This document shows positions 25,711 through 34,616 of a DNA stretch of 64,000 nucleotides, piece after piece. Positions within the stretch are counted from its first letter, which is position 1; every line of letters starts with the position of its first letter. The notes below the pieces were generated by a model. That model made no database searches. It saw only the letters and a program-made list of their open reading frames with translations, and was not told the DNA's origin. The DNA comes from Salinirubrum litoreum (GTDB taxonomy: Archaea; Halobacteriota; Halobacteria; Halobacteriales; Haloferacaceae), in contig NZ_JAJCVJ010000001.1 in NCBI RefSeq assembly GCF_020567425.1, positions 434,001 to 498,000 on the forward strand. The letters are read 5' to 3'. A program made the position numbers and the translations under genes.

Positions 25711-26450
25711 CACGGGTGGTCGTGTGCGAGGAGTCGCTGGTTCGCGCCGTAGGCGGCCTGGAGCGCGTCGCTCTCGGAGAAGTCCAGCGTGTCCCCGTGA
25801 AAGTACAGTTCCCGGTTGATACAGGCGACCGAGGTCGCGTAGGCGGTGACCACGCCGATGTCGTGTTCGACCAGCAGGACCGTCAGGCCGTCGTCGTTCA
25901 ACTCGCCGAGGAGGTCGTAGAACGCCTCGCGCGACTCGGCGTCGACGCCGACGGCCGGTTCGTCCAGCACGAGGAGGTCGGCGTCGCCGGCCAGTGCCCG
26001 CGCGATGACGACTCGTTGGCGTTGCCCGCCGGAGAGCGCCGAGAGCCGACGACCTGCGAGGTCAGCGACCCCGACGGTCGCCAGGGCGTCGTCGACCGCC
26101 TCGGTGTCGGCCGGGCCGAACCGCCCCCTCCCGACGTGGGGGTAGCGACCCATCCGGACGACCTCCCGGACCGTCACCGGCATCCCGCTGTCGGCCTCTC
26201 TGCCGAGTTGCGCGACGTAGCCGATCCGGGTCCCGTCCGCGAACTCGTCTGCTGGCTCGCCGAACAACCGGACCTCGCCGGCGTCGGGGTCGATCAGTCC
26301 GAGCGCGAGTTTCAACAGGGTCGTCTTGCCGGATCCGTTCGGCCCGACGACGCCGAGGAACTCGCCGGCCTCGACGGTCAGCGACACGTCCTCGACCGCC
26401 GGCCGGTCGCCGTAGCCGAAGGTCACGTCGTCGAAGTCGAGGACGCTCAT
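25710..26450 (-). CDS. Zinc/manganese ABC transporter ATPase (ZnuC type)
   Basis: A 246-residue ABC ATPase. Walker A is GPNGSGKT (36-43), signature LSGGQRQR (139-146), Walker B LLVLDEP (159-165), followed by the H-loop VEHD. It starts with an ATGA overlap to the substrate-binding protein gene and hydrolyses ATP to drive metal entry. Family and context point to Zn2+ or Mn2+ rather than iron. Confidence 0.94.
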   Translation of the reverse strand: MSVLDFDDVTFGYGDRPAVEDVSLTVEAGEFLGVVGPNGSGKTTLLKLALGLIDPDAGEVRLFGEPADEFADGTRIGYVAQLGREADSGMPVTVREVVRMGRYPHVGRGRFGPADTEAVDDALATVGVADLAGRRLSALSGGQRQRVVIARALAGDADLLVLDEPAVGVDAESREAFYDLLGELNDDGLTVLLVEHDIGVVTAYATSVACINRELYFHGDTLDFSESDALQAAYGANQRLLAHDHP

Positions 26451-27589
26451 TCCGTCTCCGCTCCGAGTGCGCGGGCCAGCGACGGGAGGTTCACCTGCTC
26501 CATCACGTCGAGGTAGCCCCAGCCCCGGTCGTTCCACTCGGGCGTCAGACTCGGCACCGGCGTCAGCGGCAGGACCCCGGTCGCGTCGGTCTCTGCGACG
26601 AGTTGGCGGGCGGCGCGGTCGGACTCGAACACCGGCGCGAGGACGTACTCCACGTCGTGTTCCGCGATGGCGTCCTGCGCCCGGCGCACGTCCTGCGGTG
26701 TCGGTGCGGCGTCGGGTGCCAGTCCGGTGAGTGCCTCGACGTCGAAGTCGTAGCGCCGCGCGAGATACCGGAACGAGTTGTGGCCGGCGACGAGTATCGT
26801 GTCGCGGGTCCGGCCCGACAGGCGTTCGCGGTAGGTCGCGTCAAGCGAGTCCAGGTCGTCTCGGAGCCTGTCGGCGTTGCTCGCCAGCGTCTCCTGCTGG
26901 TCGGGGACGACCTCTGTGAGACCGGCCTCGATGTTGCCGACCGCCTGTTTCGCTCGCTCGGGGTCGAGCCAGAAGTGCGGATCGACGGCCCCGTGGTCGT
27001 GGTCGTCGTGGCCGTCGTCACTCCCCGATTCGTGGTCGTCGTGATGCTCGTCGTCGTGTGTCTCAGTCTCGGTTTCGTGGTCGTCGTGATGCTCGTCGTC
27101 GTGCGTCTCCGTCTCGTCGTCGTGATGCTCGTCGTCGTGATGCTCGTCGTCGTGCGTCTCGTCGTGGTCCCCGTGTTCGTCGCCGTCGGCAGCCAACAGG
27201 TCGACGCCGGCCCAGGCCTCGACGGTCGGTACGTCGCTCCCGTCGTCACGGAGGTTCCGGCGAATCCGGTCGGCCCACGGCTGGAACCCGTCGCCGACGT
27301 ACAGGAAGGCGTCGGCGTCGAGGACCCGGCGCTGGACGGTCGGGCCCGGTTCCCAGCCGTGGCCGTGCTGGCCGAAGGGAACGAGGTTCCCGACGGATAG
27401 AACGTCGCCGGCGACCGCCGAGGCGAAGTCCGAGACGACGAAGAAGGAGGACTCTGCGGTCTCTCCGGTCGCGGTCCCGTCTGTCGATCCTGACCCGCCC
27501 GTCGTTCCCCTGCCGAGACAGCCAGCGAGTCCGGTGAGCGCCGCACCGCTCGTTCCGAGGAGGAATCGTCGCCGTGTCTGTGATCGCAT
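26447..27589 (-). CDS. Metal ABC transporter substrate-binding protein with His/Asp-rich loop (ZnuA type)
   Basis: A 380-residue exported lipoprotein: twin Arg RRRFLLGTS, then LAGC (C24) as lipobox. The Zn/Mn-binding cluster A-I fold is evident: QHGHGWEPGP (74-83), DPHFWLDPE (203-211), and AGHNSFRYLARRYDF. Between them a 65-residue loop (136-200) is almost wholly His, Asp, Glu and Thr with the repeat HDDEHHDD. Such loops are typical of high-affinity zinc binders and act as a metal chaperone. It is the first gene of the three-gene importer. Confidence 0.92.
   Translation of the reverse strand: MRSQTRRRFLLGTSGAALTGLAGCLGRGTTGGSGSTDGTATGETAESSFFVVSDFASAVAGDVLSVGNLVPFGQHGHGWEPGPTVQRRVLDADAFLYVGDGFQPWADRIRRNLRDDGSDVPTVEAWAGVDLLAADGDEHGDHDETHDDEHHDDEHHDDETETHDDEHHDDHETETETHDDEHHDDHESGSDDGHDDHDHGAVDPHFWLDPERAKQAVGNIEAGLTEVVPDQQETLASNADRLRDDLDSLDATYRERLSGRTRDTILVAGHNSFRYLARRYDFDVEALTGLAPDAAPTPQDVRRAQDAIAEHDVEYVLAPVFESDRAARQLVAETDATGVLPLTPVPSLTPEWNDRGWGYLDVMEQVNLPSLARALGAETE
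26990..27184 (-). repeat. In-frame tandem repeats encoding the His/Asp-rich loop
   Basis: Near-identical blocks encode HDDEHHDD-type units within the metal-binding protein; one can be followed at about 27013-27055 and again at 27073-27115 and 27118-27150. The DNA repeats are near identical at base level, so the loop length may vary between strains by slippage. Confidence 0.8.
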
Positions 27590-27614
27590 ATTAGCAAATC
27601 TACTTCTCTAGTTA

Positions 27615-27630
27615 ATAACTCTTGCCACAG
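27615..27630 (-). promoter_or_regulatory. Promoter/operator candidate of the metal importer
   Basis: On the reverse strand GAGTTATTAACTAG contains a TATA-like TTATTAA about 30 bases before the ATG at 27589, and the site AGTTATTAACT is nearly palindromic. A metal-responsive repressor (DtxR or ArsR type) binding here would block transcription. Repressor identity is inference. Confidence 0.4.
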
Positions 27631-27710
27631 CAATCAAGGGTGTTGTTAACGAGTGAGAGTGTCCGGGTCGCTCCGCAACCACTAAACGCCGTCCACGCCT
27701 GAATCCGGTA

Positions 27711-29162
27711 ATGGCCGACTGGACGGAGACGTACCGCCCGACGACGCTGTCGGAGGTGCGGGGGAACGACAAGGCCCGCGACAAACTGAAGCAGTGGGCC
27801 GAGACGTGGGACGACCACCGGGAGGCGGTCGTCGTTCACGGGAGTCCGGGCGTCGGGAAGACCTCGGCGGCCCACGCGCTGGCGAACGACATGGGCTGGG
27901 AGACGGTCGAACTGAACGCCTCGGACCAGCGCACGGCGGACGTCATCGAGAAGGCCGCCGGCCGCGCGGCGATGAACACGACCCTCGACGGGAGCGCCTC
28001 GGGCGGCACGCGTTCGACCCGACAACTCGTCGTGATGGACGAGGCTGACAACATCCACGGCAACTACGACCGGGGCGGCGCGGGTGCCATCACGTCGCTG
28101 GTGAAAGAGTCCGAACAGCCGATCGTGCTCATCGCCAACGACTACTACGACATGAGCCGCGGCCTCCGGAACGCGACCCAGGAGATCGAGTTCCGCGACG
28201 TGTCCGCCCGATCCATCGTCCCGGTCCTGCGGAACGTCTGCCGGAGCGAGGGCATCGAGTTCGAGTCGGACGCCCTCCAGCGCATCGCCGAGATGAACAG
28301 CGGCGACCTGCGCTCGGCGGTGAAGGACCTGCAGGCCGCCGCGGAGGGGCGCGACGCGATCCGACTGGAACACGTCGTCACGAGCGACCGGGACCGCTCG
28401 ACCGACCTCTTCTCCTTCCTCGACGTGGTGATGAAGGAGGAGGGTGCCGAGGAGTCGATCACGACGGCGTACTCGGTGGACGAGACGCCGGACGACCTGA
28501 CGAAGTGGATCGCCGAGAACGTCCCGAAGGTGTACGACGGGCACGAACTCGCGCGGGCGTACGACCACCTCGCCAACGCCGACCGGTGGCTCGGTCGCGT
28601 CATGGCGACGCAGAACTACTCCTACTGGCGCTACGCGACGGACAACCTCGCCGGCGGGGTCGCGGCCGCGCGCGACGGGACGAAAGGTGGCTGGACGCGT
28701 TTCAACCGACCGCAGTTCTGGCCGAGCAAGAACGAGACGCGGGACGAACTCGTCCAGCGCATCGCAGAGCGCGAGGGCGTCTCGATGGGGACCGCCCGTC
28801 GGGAGATGCTGCCCTTCCTCCAGACGATGACCCACCACTGCAAGCCCCGCGAGTTGACCGTGTTGATGGCGGCGGTCTACGAGTTGGACGAGGCCGGCGT
28901 CTCCTACGTCACGGGGAGTGGCGAGACGACGAACAAGGTGCAGTCCATCGTCGCAGACGCCGAGGAACTCCGCGAGGCGGAGATGCAGTCACACGCCGGG
29001 AGCGCCTTCGAGGGTGCTCGCCGGACGCCCGACGAAGAGGTGGAGGGAGACGACGGGGCGTCGTCCGACCTGTTGGACGACGCCGACGACGCCGACGACG
29101 CCGACAGTGGGAGCGAGGACTCGGACGACGACAGCCAGATGAGTTTCAGCGACTTCGGCTGA
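27711..29162 (+). CDS. rfcL: Replication factor C large subunit
   Basis: A 483-residue AAA+ clamp-loader subunit. Walker A is GSPGVGKT (44-51), Walker B VVMDEAD (107-113), followed by the lid and the all-helical collar domain. The C-terminus becomes very acidic (DDADDADDADSGSED) and ends in QMSFSDFG (476-483), a PCNA-interacting (PIP) motif. It loads the PCNA sliding clamp with small RFC subunits. It starts 121 bases from the divergent metal-importer operon and shares the intergenic region. Confidence 0.96.
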   Translation: MADWTETYRPTTLSEVRGNDKARDKLKQWAETWDDHREAVVVHGSPGVGKTSAAHALANDMGWETVELNASDQRTADVIEKAAGRAAMNTTLDGSASGGTRSTRQLVVMDEADNIHGNYDRGGAGAITSLVKESEQPIVLIANDYYDMSRGLRNATQEIEFRDVSARSIVPVLRNVCRSEGIEFESDALQRIAEMNSGDLRSAVKDLQAAAEGRDAIRLEHVVTSDRDRSTDLFSFLDVVMKEEGAEESITTAYSVDETPDDLTKWIAENVPKVYDGHELARAYDHLANADRWLGRVMATQNYSYWRYATDNLAGGVAAARDGTKGGWTRFNRPQFWPSKNETRDELVQRIAEREGVSMGTARREMLPFLQTMTHHCKPRELTVLMAAVYELDEAGVSYVTGSGETTNKVQSIVADAEELREAEMQSHAGSAFEGARRTPDEEVEGDDGASSDLLDDADDADDADSGSEDSDDDSQMSFSDFG

Positions 29163-29324
29163 GCCGAGGACGCGTCGCCGGCAGTCGGGGAGGGGTAGAG
29201 CGTACGGCGACGGGCGGCTTCCGGGTCACGGACGACACGCCGAGTGACTCTCACGACGGGTCACGGCACTCGGGCGGAGACAGAGAGACAGTCCGGTCTC
29301 GTGGGTGTGGACCCGCGACCGCTC

Positions 29325-30065
29325 TCACATGTACATCCGGTCTTCCGGTTCCTCCTCGGCCGTGCGCTCCATCCGCTGTGCGAGTTCGCTGTAGTACTGC
29401 TGGACTTCGCTGGCGAACCCTCGCAGTGGCTCGGTATCCACGCCGAGGTCGTACACCTCGTTCACCGTCTCCAGAAGCCGAATCCCGGCGTCCACGTCCG
29501 GCGCTCGCGCGTGGACCGGCGTGACGTAGAGACCGACACCCAGCGGGGAGTCGAGTCCTTGCTCGACCAGCGCGGCGTTCACACCCGAGAGGAACCCGTT
29601 GCCCATCGCCGGGATCTCTCGCCCCGCGAGTCGGCGCTGGTGGTAGTCGTCCGTGGCGATGTAGTAGGTGCGGTGGTCCTCGGGACCGTGGGGCACCGGC
29701 ACCCCCGAGAGAACCGCGATCTCCTCGACGCCGTTGTCCGCCGTCCAGTCGAGGATCGCCTCGCTGAGTGTCGCACCCGCGCTGGCCGGGACGAACTGCT
29801 CGCAGACCAGCACCGTCACGTTCAGATCGTCCCGCGAGTAGAGCCGGATCGGATGTCGGGGGCGTCCCTCCACGAAGGGCGTGATCGGGTCCAACCCCTC
29901 GGCGGTGATGTGCCCCTGCTGGGTCAGATCGAGATGCTCCACGAGGTAGTCCACCGCCGTCAACCCCGCGAGGCCGAACTGCGAGAAGCCGACGAGGAGC
30001 GTGTCGCTCGGCTGTGAGTCGTGCGAGACCGTGAAGTCCGTCGAAGTGGGTCCGAACCCGAACAT
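29325..30065 (-). CDS. PAC2-family proteasome assembly chaperone-like protein
   Basis: A 246-residue protein of the PAC2 family: VGFSQFGLAGLTAVDYLVEH near the N-terminus, ITPFVEGRPRHPIRLY, LSGVPVPHG and GNGFLSGVNAALVEQGLDSP. Eukaryotic relatives aid proteasome assembly; archaeal members (arCOG group) are less defined. ATG 30065 was chosen since upstream frame is antisense shadow. A TATA-like GATTTGAC is about 26-33 bases upstream. The C-terminal helix is Glu/Arg rich (AQRMERTAEEEPEDRMYM). Confidence 0.85.
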   Translation of the reverse strand: MFGFGPTSTDFTVSHDSQPSDTLLVGFSQFGLAGLTAVDYLVEHLDLTQQGHITAEGLDPITPFVEGRPRHPIRLYSRDDLNVTVLVCEQFVPASAGATLSEAILDWTADNGVEEIAVLSGVPVPHGPEDHRTYYIATDDYHQRRLAGREIPAMGNGFLSGVNAALVEQGLDSPLGVGLYVTPVHARAPDVDAGIRLLETVNEVYDLGVDTEPLRGFASEVQQYYSELAQRMERTAEEEPEDRMYM

Positions 30066-30281
30066 GTCTCCGACTACGACCGCCGGTGTCAAATCCGTTT
30101 CCCGCACCTCGGCGGCACAGATCTTAGACGAGACCGACACCGACAGCGACCTCGCTGCTGGAATCGACTCCCACGACGACCGACACCGGGCGCGAGTACC
30201 TGCGACGAAACCGACGCGACAACCCGAACCACGACCGCCCCATCCCGAACGCTTTTTTCGGGGGCGGGAGAGGGTTCGGCC

Positions 30282-31463
30282 ATGCTTCCCGCCGGGCTTG
30301 TCGCAGTCGTCGCCGTGCTGTCGTCGGTCGCCCGACCGCTCGCCGCGGCGCTGGGACGCCACGACTGGTTCGGCCAGACCGACGGGACGACGACCGGGAC
30401 ACCCGACGGCGGGGGGACGACCGGGACGCCGACGCCGACGCCCGGCGGCAACACCACCGCACCCAACGGGACCGGCGGCGGGGGCGGCACCACCGACGCG
30501 GGTGAGGCAGTCGTCGGGGCACTCCCGCCGGAACTCCAGGCAGTCGTCGAGGCACTCGCGGCGATCCCCGGCAGTCAGGTCGTCGCGGCTCTGATCATCG
30601 TCTTCACGGGGGCGTACCTCTCGAAGTTCCTCGTCCGTCTGCTCGCCCGCCCGGTCGCTCGGCGGTTCCAGCGCCAGTCGGTCGCACAGACCGTCCTCCG
30701 GGGGGTCCGGGTCGGGACCGTCATCTTCGCCGCGTTCGTCGCCGCCGACGTCCTCGATCTGGGGATCGGCAACGTCGTTCTCTCGGTGACGGTGTTCTCG
30801 GCGGTGCTGGGGATCGTCCTCGCACCCATCGTCGGGAGTGTTCTCAACGGCCTGTTCGTGCTCGCCGACCAACCCTACGAGATCGGCGACATGGTGGAGT
30901 TCGTCGACACCGGCCAGCGCGGCTTCGTCGAGGACATCACGCTCCGGTACACGAAGGTCTTCACGCTGGACAACACGTTTCTCGTCCTGCCGAACGCCTC
31001 GATCCGGGAACGCGACGTGTTGAACTACTCGGCCGAGGACGAACGCACTCGGCTCCGCCTCTCGGTGATCGTCACCTACGAGTCGGACATCCCGGAAGCC
31101 CGCCGGATCATCGAGCGGTCGGCCGCGAACGTCGACGACGTCATCGAGGGTGGGCCGGACATCCGGATCGGGAGCGCACGCTACCCCGCGAAGCCGACCG
31201 CCTACCTCGACACCTTCGGCGACCACGGGATCATGATCACCCTCCGCTACTGGGCGAAACGCCCCTACAAACTCCTGACCGTCAGATCGAAGGTCCAGAC
31301 AGAGGTGTGGGAGGCGCTCGAAGACGCGGACGTCGAGATCGCCTACCCGCACCAGCACCTGGTCTTCGACGAGACCAGCGGCGAGGCACAGGTCGGTGTC
31401 CGGCACCGTGACGGCGAGGGCGGCGGCGACGTGCTGGGTGGCTCACCTCCCCGAGAACGGTGA
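30282..31463 (+). CDS. MscS-family mechanosensitive channel with Thr/Gly linker, 393 aa
   Basis: The first hydrophobic segment (MLPAGLVAVVAVLSSVARPL) is followed by a 60-residue Thr/Gly/Pro linker (about 28-82), then three helices and the MscS core: ADQPYEIGDMVEFVDTGQRG, FLVLPNASIRERDVLNY. The C-terminal domain (LRLSVIVTYESD...) is complete. The N-terminal Thr-rich region looks like an extracellular spacer and is atypical of MscS proteins. The other MscS gene (19548-20486) lacks it. A T-rich TTTTTT at about 30253-30258 is in the TATA position. Confidence 0.88.
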   Translation: MLPAGLVAVVAVLSSVARPLAAALGRHDWFGQTDGTTTGTPDGGGTTGTPTPTPGGNTTAPNGTGGGGGTTDAGEAVVGALPPELQAVVEALAAIPGSQVVAALIIVFTGAYLSKFLVRLLARPVARRFQRQSVAQTVLRGVRVGTVIFAAFVAADVLDLGIGNVVLSVTVFSAVLGIVLAPIVGSVLNGLFVLADQPYEIGDMVEFVDTGQRGFVEDITLRYTKVFTLDNTFLVLPNASIRERDVLNYSAEDERTRLRLSVIVTYESDIPEARRIIERSAANVDDVIEGGPDIRIGSARYPAKPTAYLDTFGDHGIMITLRYWAKRPYKLLTVRSKVQTEVWEALEDADVEIAYPHQHLVFDETSGEAQVGVRHRDGEGGGDVLGGSPPRER

Positions 31464-31509
31464 GAGCGGCCCCCCGAGGTTTCGACGCGGCAGTGAGGTC
31501 GCCAGCGGT

Positions 31510-32064
31510 TCAGGAGACGCGTCGGTACTCGACGAAGTCGAAGTCTTCGCCCGTCTCGCGTGACGTCTCTCGCCAGTCGTCCCACCGGACTTCGGGGAAG
31601 TATCGGTCGCCCTCGTACTCGCCGTGAAGTTCTGTCAACACGAGTCGACCTGCGAGCGGCAGGAACGCCTCGTACACCGCCGAACCGCCGGCGACGTAGA
31701 TCGTCTCGACGCCCATCTCGCGGGCCGCCTCGCGGGCGACGGACAGTGCTTCCTCGACAGAGCCGACCGCGACGGCACCCTCGGGCAAGTCCGACAGCGT
31801 CTCGGTAAGGACGACGCTCAGGCGATCCGGGAACGGTTCACCGAGGCCGGCGACGACGTTCTCGTAGGTCTTCCGCCCGAGGATCACCGGGTGCCCGGTC
31901 GTCGTCTCTTTGAAGTGCCGGAGGTCGGCGCTGTAGTGCCACGGGATCGACCCGTCCGCGCCGACGACGCCGTTCGCCGCGACCGCCGCGATCAGGGCGA
32001 TCTCGATCTCGTCGTCGCCCGGATCTGCGTCGTCTCCGGCCGACGACTCGTGATCGCCGGTCAT
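31510..32064 (-). CDS. Dihydrofolate reductase
   Basis: A 184-residue DHFR with an acidic 20-residue N-terminal extension (DHESSAGDDADPGDDE). Key parts: NGVVGADGSIPWHYSADLRHF with catalytic D47, GHPVILGRKTYENV (NADPH), and IYVAGGSAVYEAFLPLAGRL. It reduces dihydrofolate produced by thymidylate synthase. Its ATG overlaps the thyA stop by ATGA (32061-32064), so the two enzymes are translated from one mRNA, linked by pathway. Confidence 0.94.
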   Translation of the reverse strand: MTGDHESSAGDDADPGDDEIEIALIAAVAANGVVGADGSIPWHYSADLRHFKETTTGHPVILGRKTYENVVAGLGEPFPDRLSVVLTETLSDLPEGAVAVGSVEEALSVAREAAREMGVETIYVAGGSAVYEAFLPLAGRLVLTELHGEYEGDRYFPEVRWDDWRETSRETGEDFDFVEYRRVS

Positions 32065-33107
32065 TCTGCGACCGCGAACTCGATGCCCGGCGCGGGGTCG
32101 TAGTCCCGCAACTGGAAGTCGTCGAAGGTCAACTCGTCCAGGGGAAGGTCCGAGATGTCGATCTCCGGGCGCTCGCGTGGTTCACGCGAGAGTTGTTCGA
32201 GCAGGCCCGGCACGTGGTCGTAGTGGTCACGCTCCTCCGGCGGAGCCGTCTCCGTCAGCCAGTCACGCACCGCGAGGTAGTCCTCGCCTGTCTCGGCGTC
32301 GGCCAGTCGGGACTGGAGGGCGTCGAGGTTGTCGCCGTACCACGCGCCCCGGTCGCCCTCGCCGCAGTAGACGTGCGCGTCGACCACGGTGTGGGAGAAC
32401 TCGCCCGGTTCGAAGCCGGTGCGCTGGGCGATGGCCTCACACAGCAGGCTGTAACAGGCGATGTTGAACGGCACCCCGAGGGCGATATCGCCCGACCGCT
32501 GGGTGAGGTGGACGTTCAGATGATCGCCCTGCACGTTGAACACGAAGCTGTAGTGACACGGTGGAAGCGTCGAGACCGCCGCGTTCGCCGGGTGCCACGC
32601 GTTCACCACGATTCTGCGCGACTGCGGATTCTCCCGCAGGCTGTCGAGGACGTAGGCGATCTGATCGAACGTCCCGTCCTCGTTCGTCCACCGGTGGGCG
32701 TCGTCGGGCCACGACTCGCCCGGTAGCCGGTCCTCGTCCTCCGGGATCGGGTAGCGTCGCCAGAACCGACCGTAGGCCGTGTCGAGTCGGCCCTCGTCGT
32801 CGGCCCATGCGTCCCAGATGGCGGTCTCCTCGCGCAGGGTGCGGATGTGTTCTTCGCCCGAGAGGTACCACAGCAGTTCGTGGATCAGCGAGTTCCAGCG
32901 ATAGCCAGACAGGTCCTTGGTCGTCAACAGGGGGAAGCCCTCCTGCAGATCGACCGTGTAGTGTCTCCCGAACCCGGAGACGGTGTCCACCCCGGTCCGG
33001 TTCGGTTTGTACTGCCCCTCCGACAACACTCCCTCCACGAGATCGAGATACTGGCGCATGAGGTCGTTGTCGGTGTGTCTGTAGCCGGGGCTATCAAACG
33101 TTGGCAT
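32061..33107 (-). CDS. thyA: Thymidylate synthase
   Basis: A 348-residue ThyA-type enzyme. Catalytic Cys C184 lies in LPPCHYSFVFNV, the folate/dUMP loop QRSGDIALGVPFNIACYSLL is intact, and TVVDAHVYCGEGDRGAWYGDNL follows. It methylates dUMP with methylene-tetrahydrofolate, giving dTMP and dihydrofolate. It is the first gene of an operon with DHFR. I favour ATG 33107; a Met at residue 17 is possible. It is divergent from an MBL-fold gene 48 bases away. Confidence 0.95.
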   Translation of the reverse strand: MPTFDSPGYRHTDNDLMRQYLDLVEGVLSEGQYKPNRTGVDTVSGFGRHYTVDLQEGFPLLTTKDLSGYRWNSLIHELLWYLSGEEHIRTLREETAIWDAWADDEGRLDTAYGRFWRRYPIPEDEDRLPGESWPDDAHRWTNEDGTFDQIAYVLDSLRENPQSRRIVVNAWHPANAAVSTLPPCHYSFVFNVQGDHLNVHLTQRSGDIALGVPFNIACYSLLCEAIAQRTGFEPGEFSHTVVDAHVYCGEGDRGAWYGDNLDALQSRLADAETGEDYLAVRDWLTETAPPEERDHYDHVPGLLEQLSREPRERPEIDISDLPLDELTFDDFQLRDYDPAPGIEFAVAE

Positions 33108-33114
33108 CCGGCAG

Positions 33115-33129
33115 GTGTCGGGAAGACAC
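33115..33129. promoter_or_regulatory. Dyad in shared thyA/MBL promoter
   Basis: GTGTC-GGGAA-GACAC forms a 5-base dyad between two divergent start codons (33107 reverse, 33156 forward). It could be an operator controlling both promoters or chance. Confidence 0.3.
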
Positions 33130-33155
33130 AAATCCCTCCCCGCCAAAGGACTGCT

Positions 33156-33734
33156 ATGATCCACAACATCGCACAGGGCGTCCAGGCGTTCACCAGCAAC
33201 GCCTTCCTCGTCTCGGGCGACCGGACCGTCCTCGTGGACACCGGCGCGAACTTCGACGCCGTCTCGCACGTCCGCGACGACGTAGACGAACTCGACGCGG
33301 TGATCCTCACCCACACCCACGAGGACCACGTGGGGAACGTCGAAGCGGTTCGGGACGCGTTCGACGTGGAGACGTGGGGCTTCGACACCGACCAGCCGTG
33401 GGTCGAGAATGCCATCGCCGACGAGGAGACGGTCCGGATCGGCGACGACGACTACCTCGCGCTCCACACGCCGGGTCACAAGGACGATCACCTCTGCTTC
33501 TACGCCGAGTCCGCGGGCATCCTCTTTGCGGGCGATCTGATCTTCCAGAACGGGAGTTTCGGCCGCACCGACCTCGCAGAGGGCGACCGAGACCTGCTGA
33601 TCCAGAGCATCGACCGCGTGCTGGGGACGGTCGACGAGTCGCTCTCGGAGATGCACGTCGGTCACGGGCCCAGCGTGATCGACCGCCCCTACGACGACAT
33701 CGAACTGGCGAGCAGAGCCGCCAGAATGTACTGA
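33156..33734 (+). CDS. Metallo-beta-lactamase-fold hydrolase (glyoxalase II-like)
   Basis: A 192-residue MBL enzyme. HTHEDHVG (53-60) is the di-zinc motif, followed by HTPGHKDDHLC, the metal-bridging Asp in FAGDLIF, and the terminal His in VGHGPSV. Length and order fit short hydroxyacylglutathione hydrolase-like proteins; haloarchaea lack glutathione, so a different thioester or lactone is probable. Divergent from thyA. Confidence 0.88.
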   Translation: MIHNIAQGVQAFTSNAFLVSGDRTVLVDTGANFDAVSHVRDDVDELDAVILTHTHEDHVGNVEAVRDAFDVETWGFDTDQPWVENAIADEETVRIGDDDYLALHTPGHKDDHLCFYAESAGILFAGDLIFQNGSFGRTDLAEGDRDLLIQSIDRVLGTVDESLSEMHVGHGPSVIDRPYDDIELASRAARMY

Positions 33735-33767
33735 ACTGTCGGATTCCGCTTTCTGTGTCGACCCGTC

Positions 33768-34616
33768 TCAGACGGCGTCCAGCAGTGCGTGGTAGGCTTC
33801 GCGGTTCGCCTCAGCGACCGACGCCGGATCGTTCTGTGCCTCGCCGGACAGCGCGGGCAACTCGACGCGGGCGAGGGGATCGAGCATCTCCACGACCGCG
33901 CCGACTCGTTCCTCCAGTTGGCCGTCGCGGGCACTCCCGCGTGCGACCTCGCAGGCTTTCAGATACCGGTCGGCGGCGTACACCCGACAGCGCGTCGGTT
34001 CCACGACCGCGACCGCGTCGAAGCCCACGTCGTCGAGCGGGAGCGCGATGTCGCTGTACGACTCCACGACTGCGGTGTCCGTGGCGCGAATCCGGTCCGC
34101 CACGCGCTCGAACGCCGGGAGGTAGCGGTCGGCCATCAGATCGTTGAACTCGGGGATCGACGAGACGCGCGTCGCGTCGGCCAGTGGAAGCGTGTTCTTT
34201 ACCAGGTCCGGCAGGTCGCCGTCCGACTCCGCCTCGCCGTTGACGACGAACTGCGTGTCGAGGTCAGTCTCACTTCCCCCGCCGGTCACCCGGTCGACGA
34301 GGAAGGTCCGATCCGACTCGCCGAGCAGCCCCTGTCTGCCGGGTGTCGGTCGCCAGAGTCGGTGAACCGGGTTGATCGCCTCCGGTCGGACGTCGCCAGC
34401 AGAGGCCGCCGCGAGGCGCGTCGCGTCCTTCCCGTAGAGGCGGCCGTCGCCCGTGGCGGCCTGTACGTCGTCGTGGTCGAACCAGTAGTCGTTGCCGGCG
34501 CGGGGTTTGAAACCGACCGGGGCGTGGTCCACCTCGGCGAGGTGTGCGAGGAGGCCGACCGAGAAGGTGGTCTTGCCGGCGTCCACGCGGTCACCGCCGG
34601 CGACGAGCAGTCTCAT
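33768..34616 (-). CDS. P-loop ATPase of unknown function
   Basis: A 282-residue protein. The nucleotide loop is GGDRVDAGKTTF (7-18), with DAGKTT resembling CobQ/BioD-like and MobB-like NTPases. It has VGFKPRAGNDYWFDHDD after strand 2 and FLVDRVTGG and VVESYSDIALPL later. The latter is consistent with a switch II-type Asp. Function is not assigned in any family I can name. Its ATG overlaps the stop of the upstream DUF5827-like gene (34613-34616), so the two form an operon. Confidence 0.78.
   Translation of the reverse strand: MRLLVAGGDRVDAGKTTFSVGLLAHLAEVDHAPVGFKPRAGNDYWFDHDDVQAATGDGRLYGKDATRLAAASAGDVRPEAINPVHRLWRPTPGRQGLLGESDRTFLVDRVTGGGSETDLDTQFVVNGEAESDGDLPDLVKNTLPLADATRVSSIPEFNDLMADRYLPAFERVADRIRATDTAVVESYSDIALPLDDVGFDAVAVVEPTRCRVYAADRYLKACEVARGSARDGQLEERVGAVVEMLDPLARVELPALSGEAQNDPASVAEANREAYHALLDAV

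Noticed and set aside
30066-31406. Minus-strand extension upstream of the PAC2 gene across the MscS gene
   Set aside because: Runs through the MscS reading frame in antisense; PAC2 homology begins at 30065.
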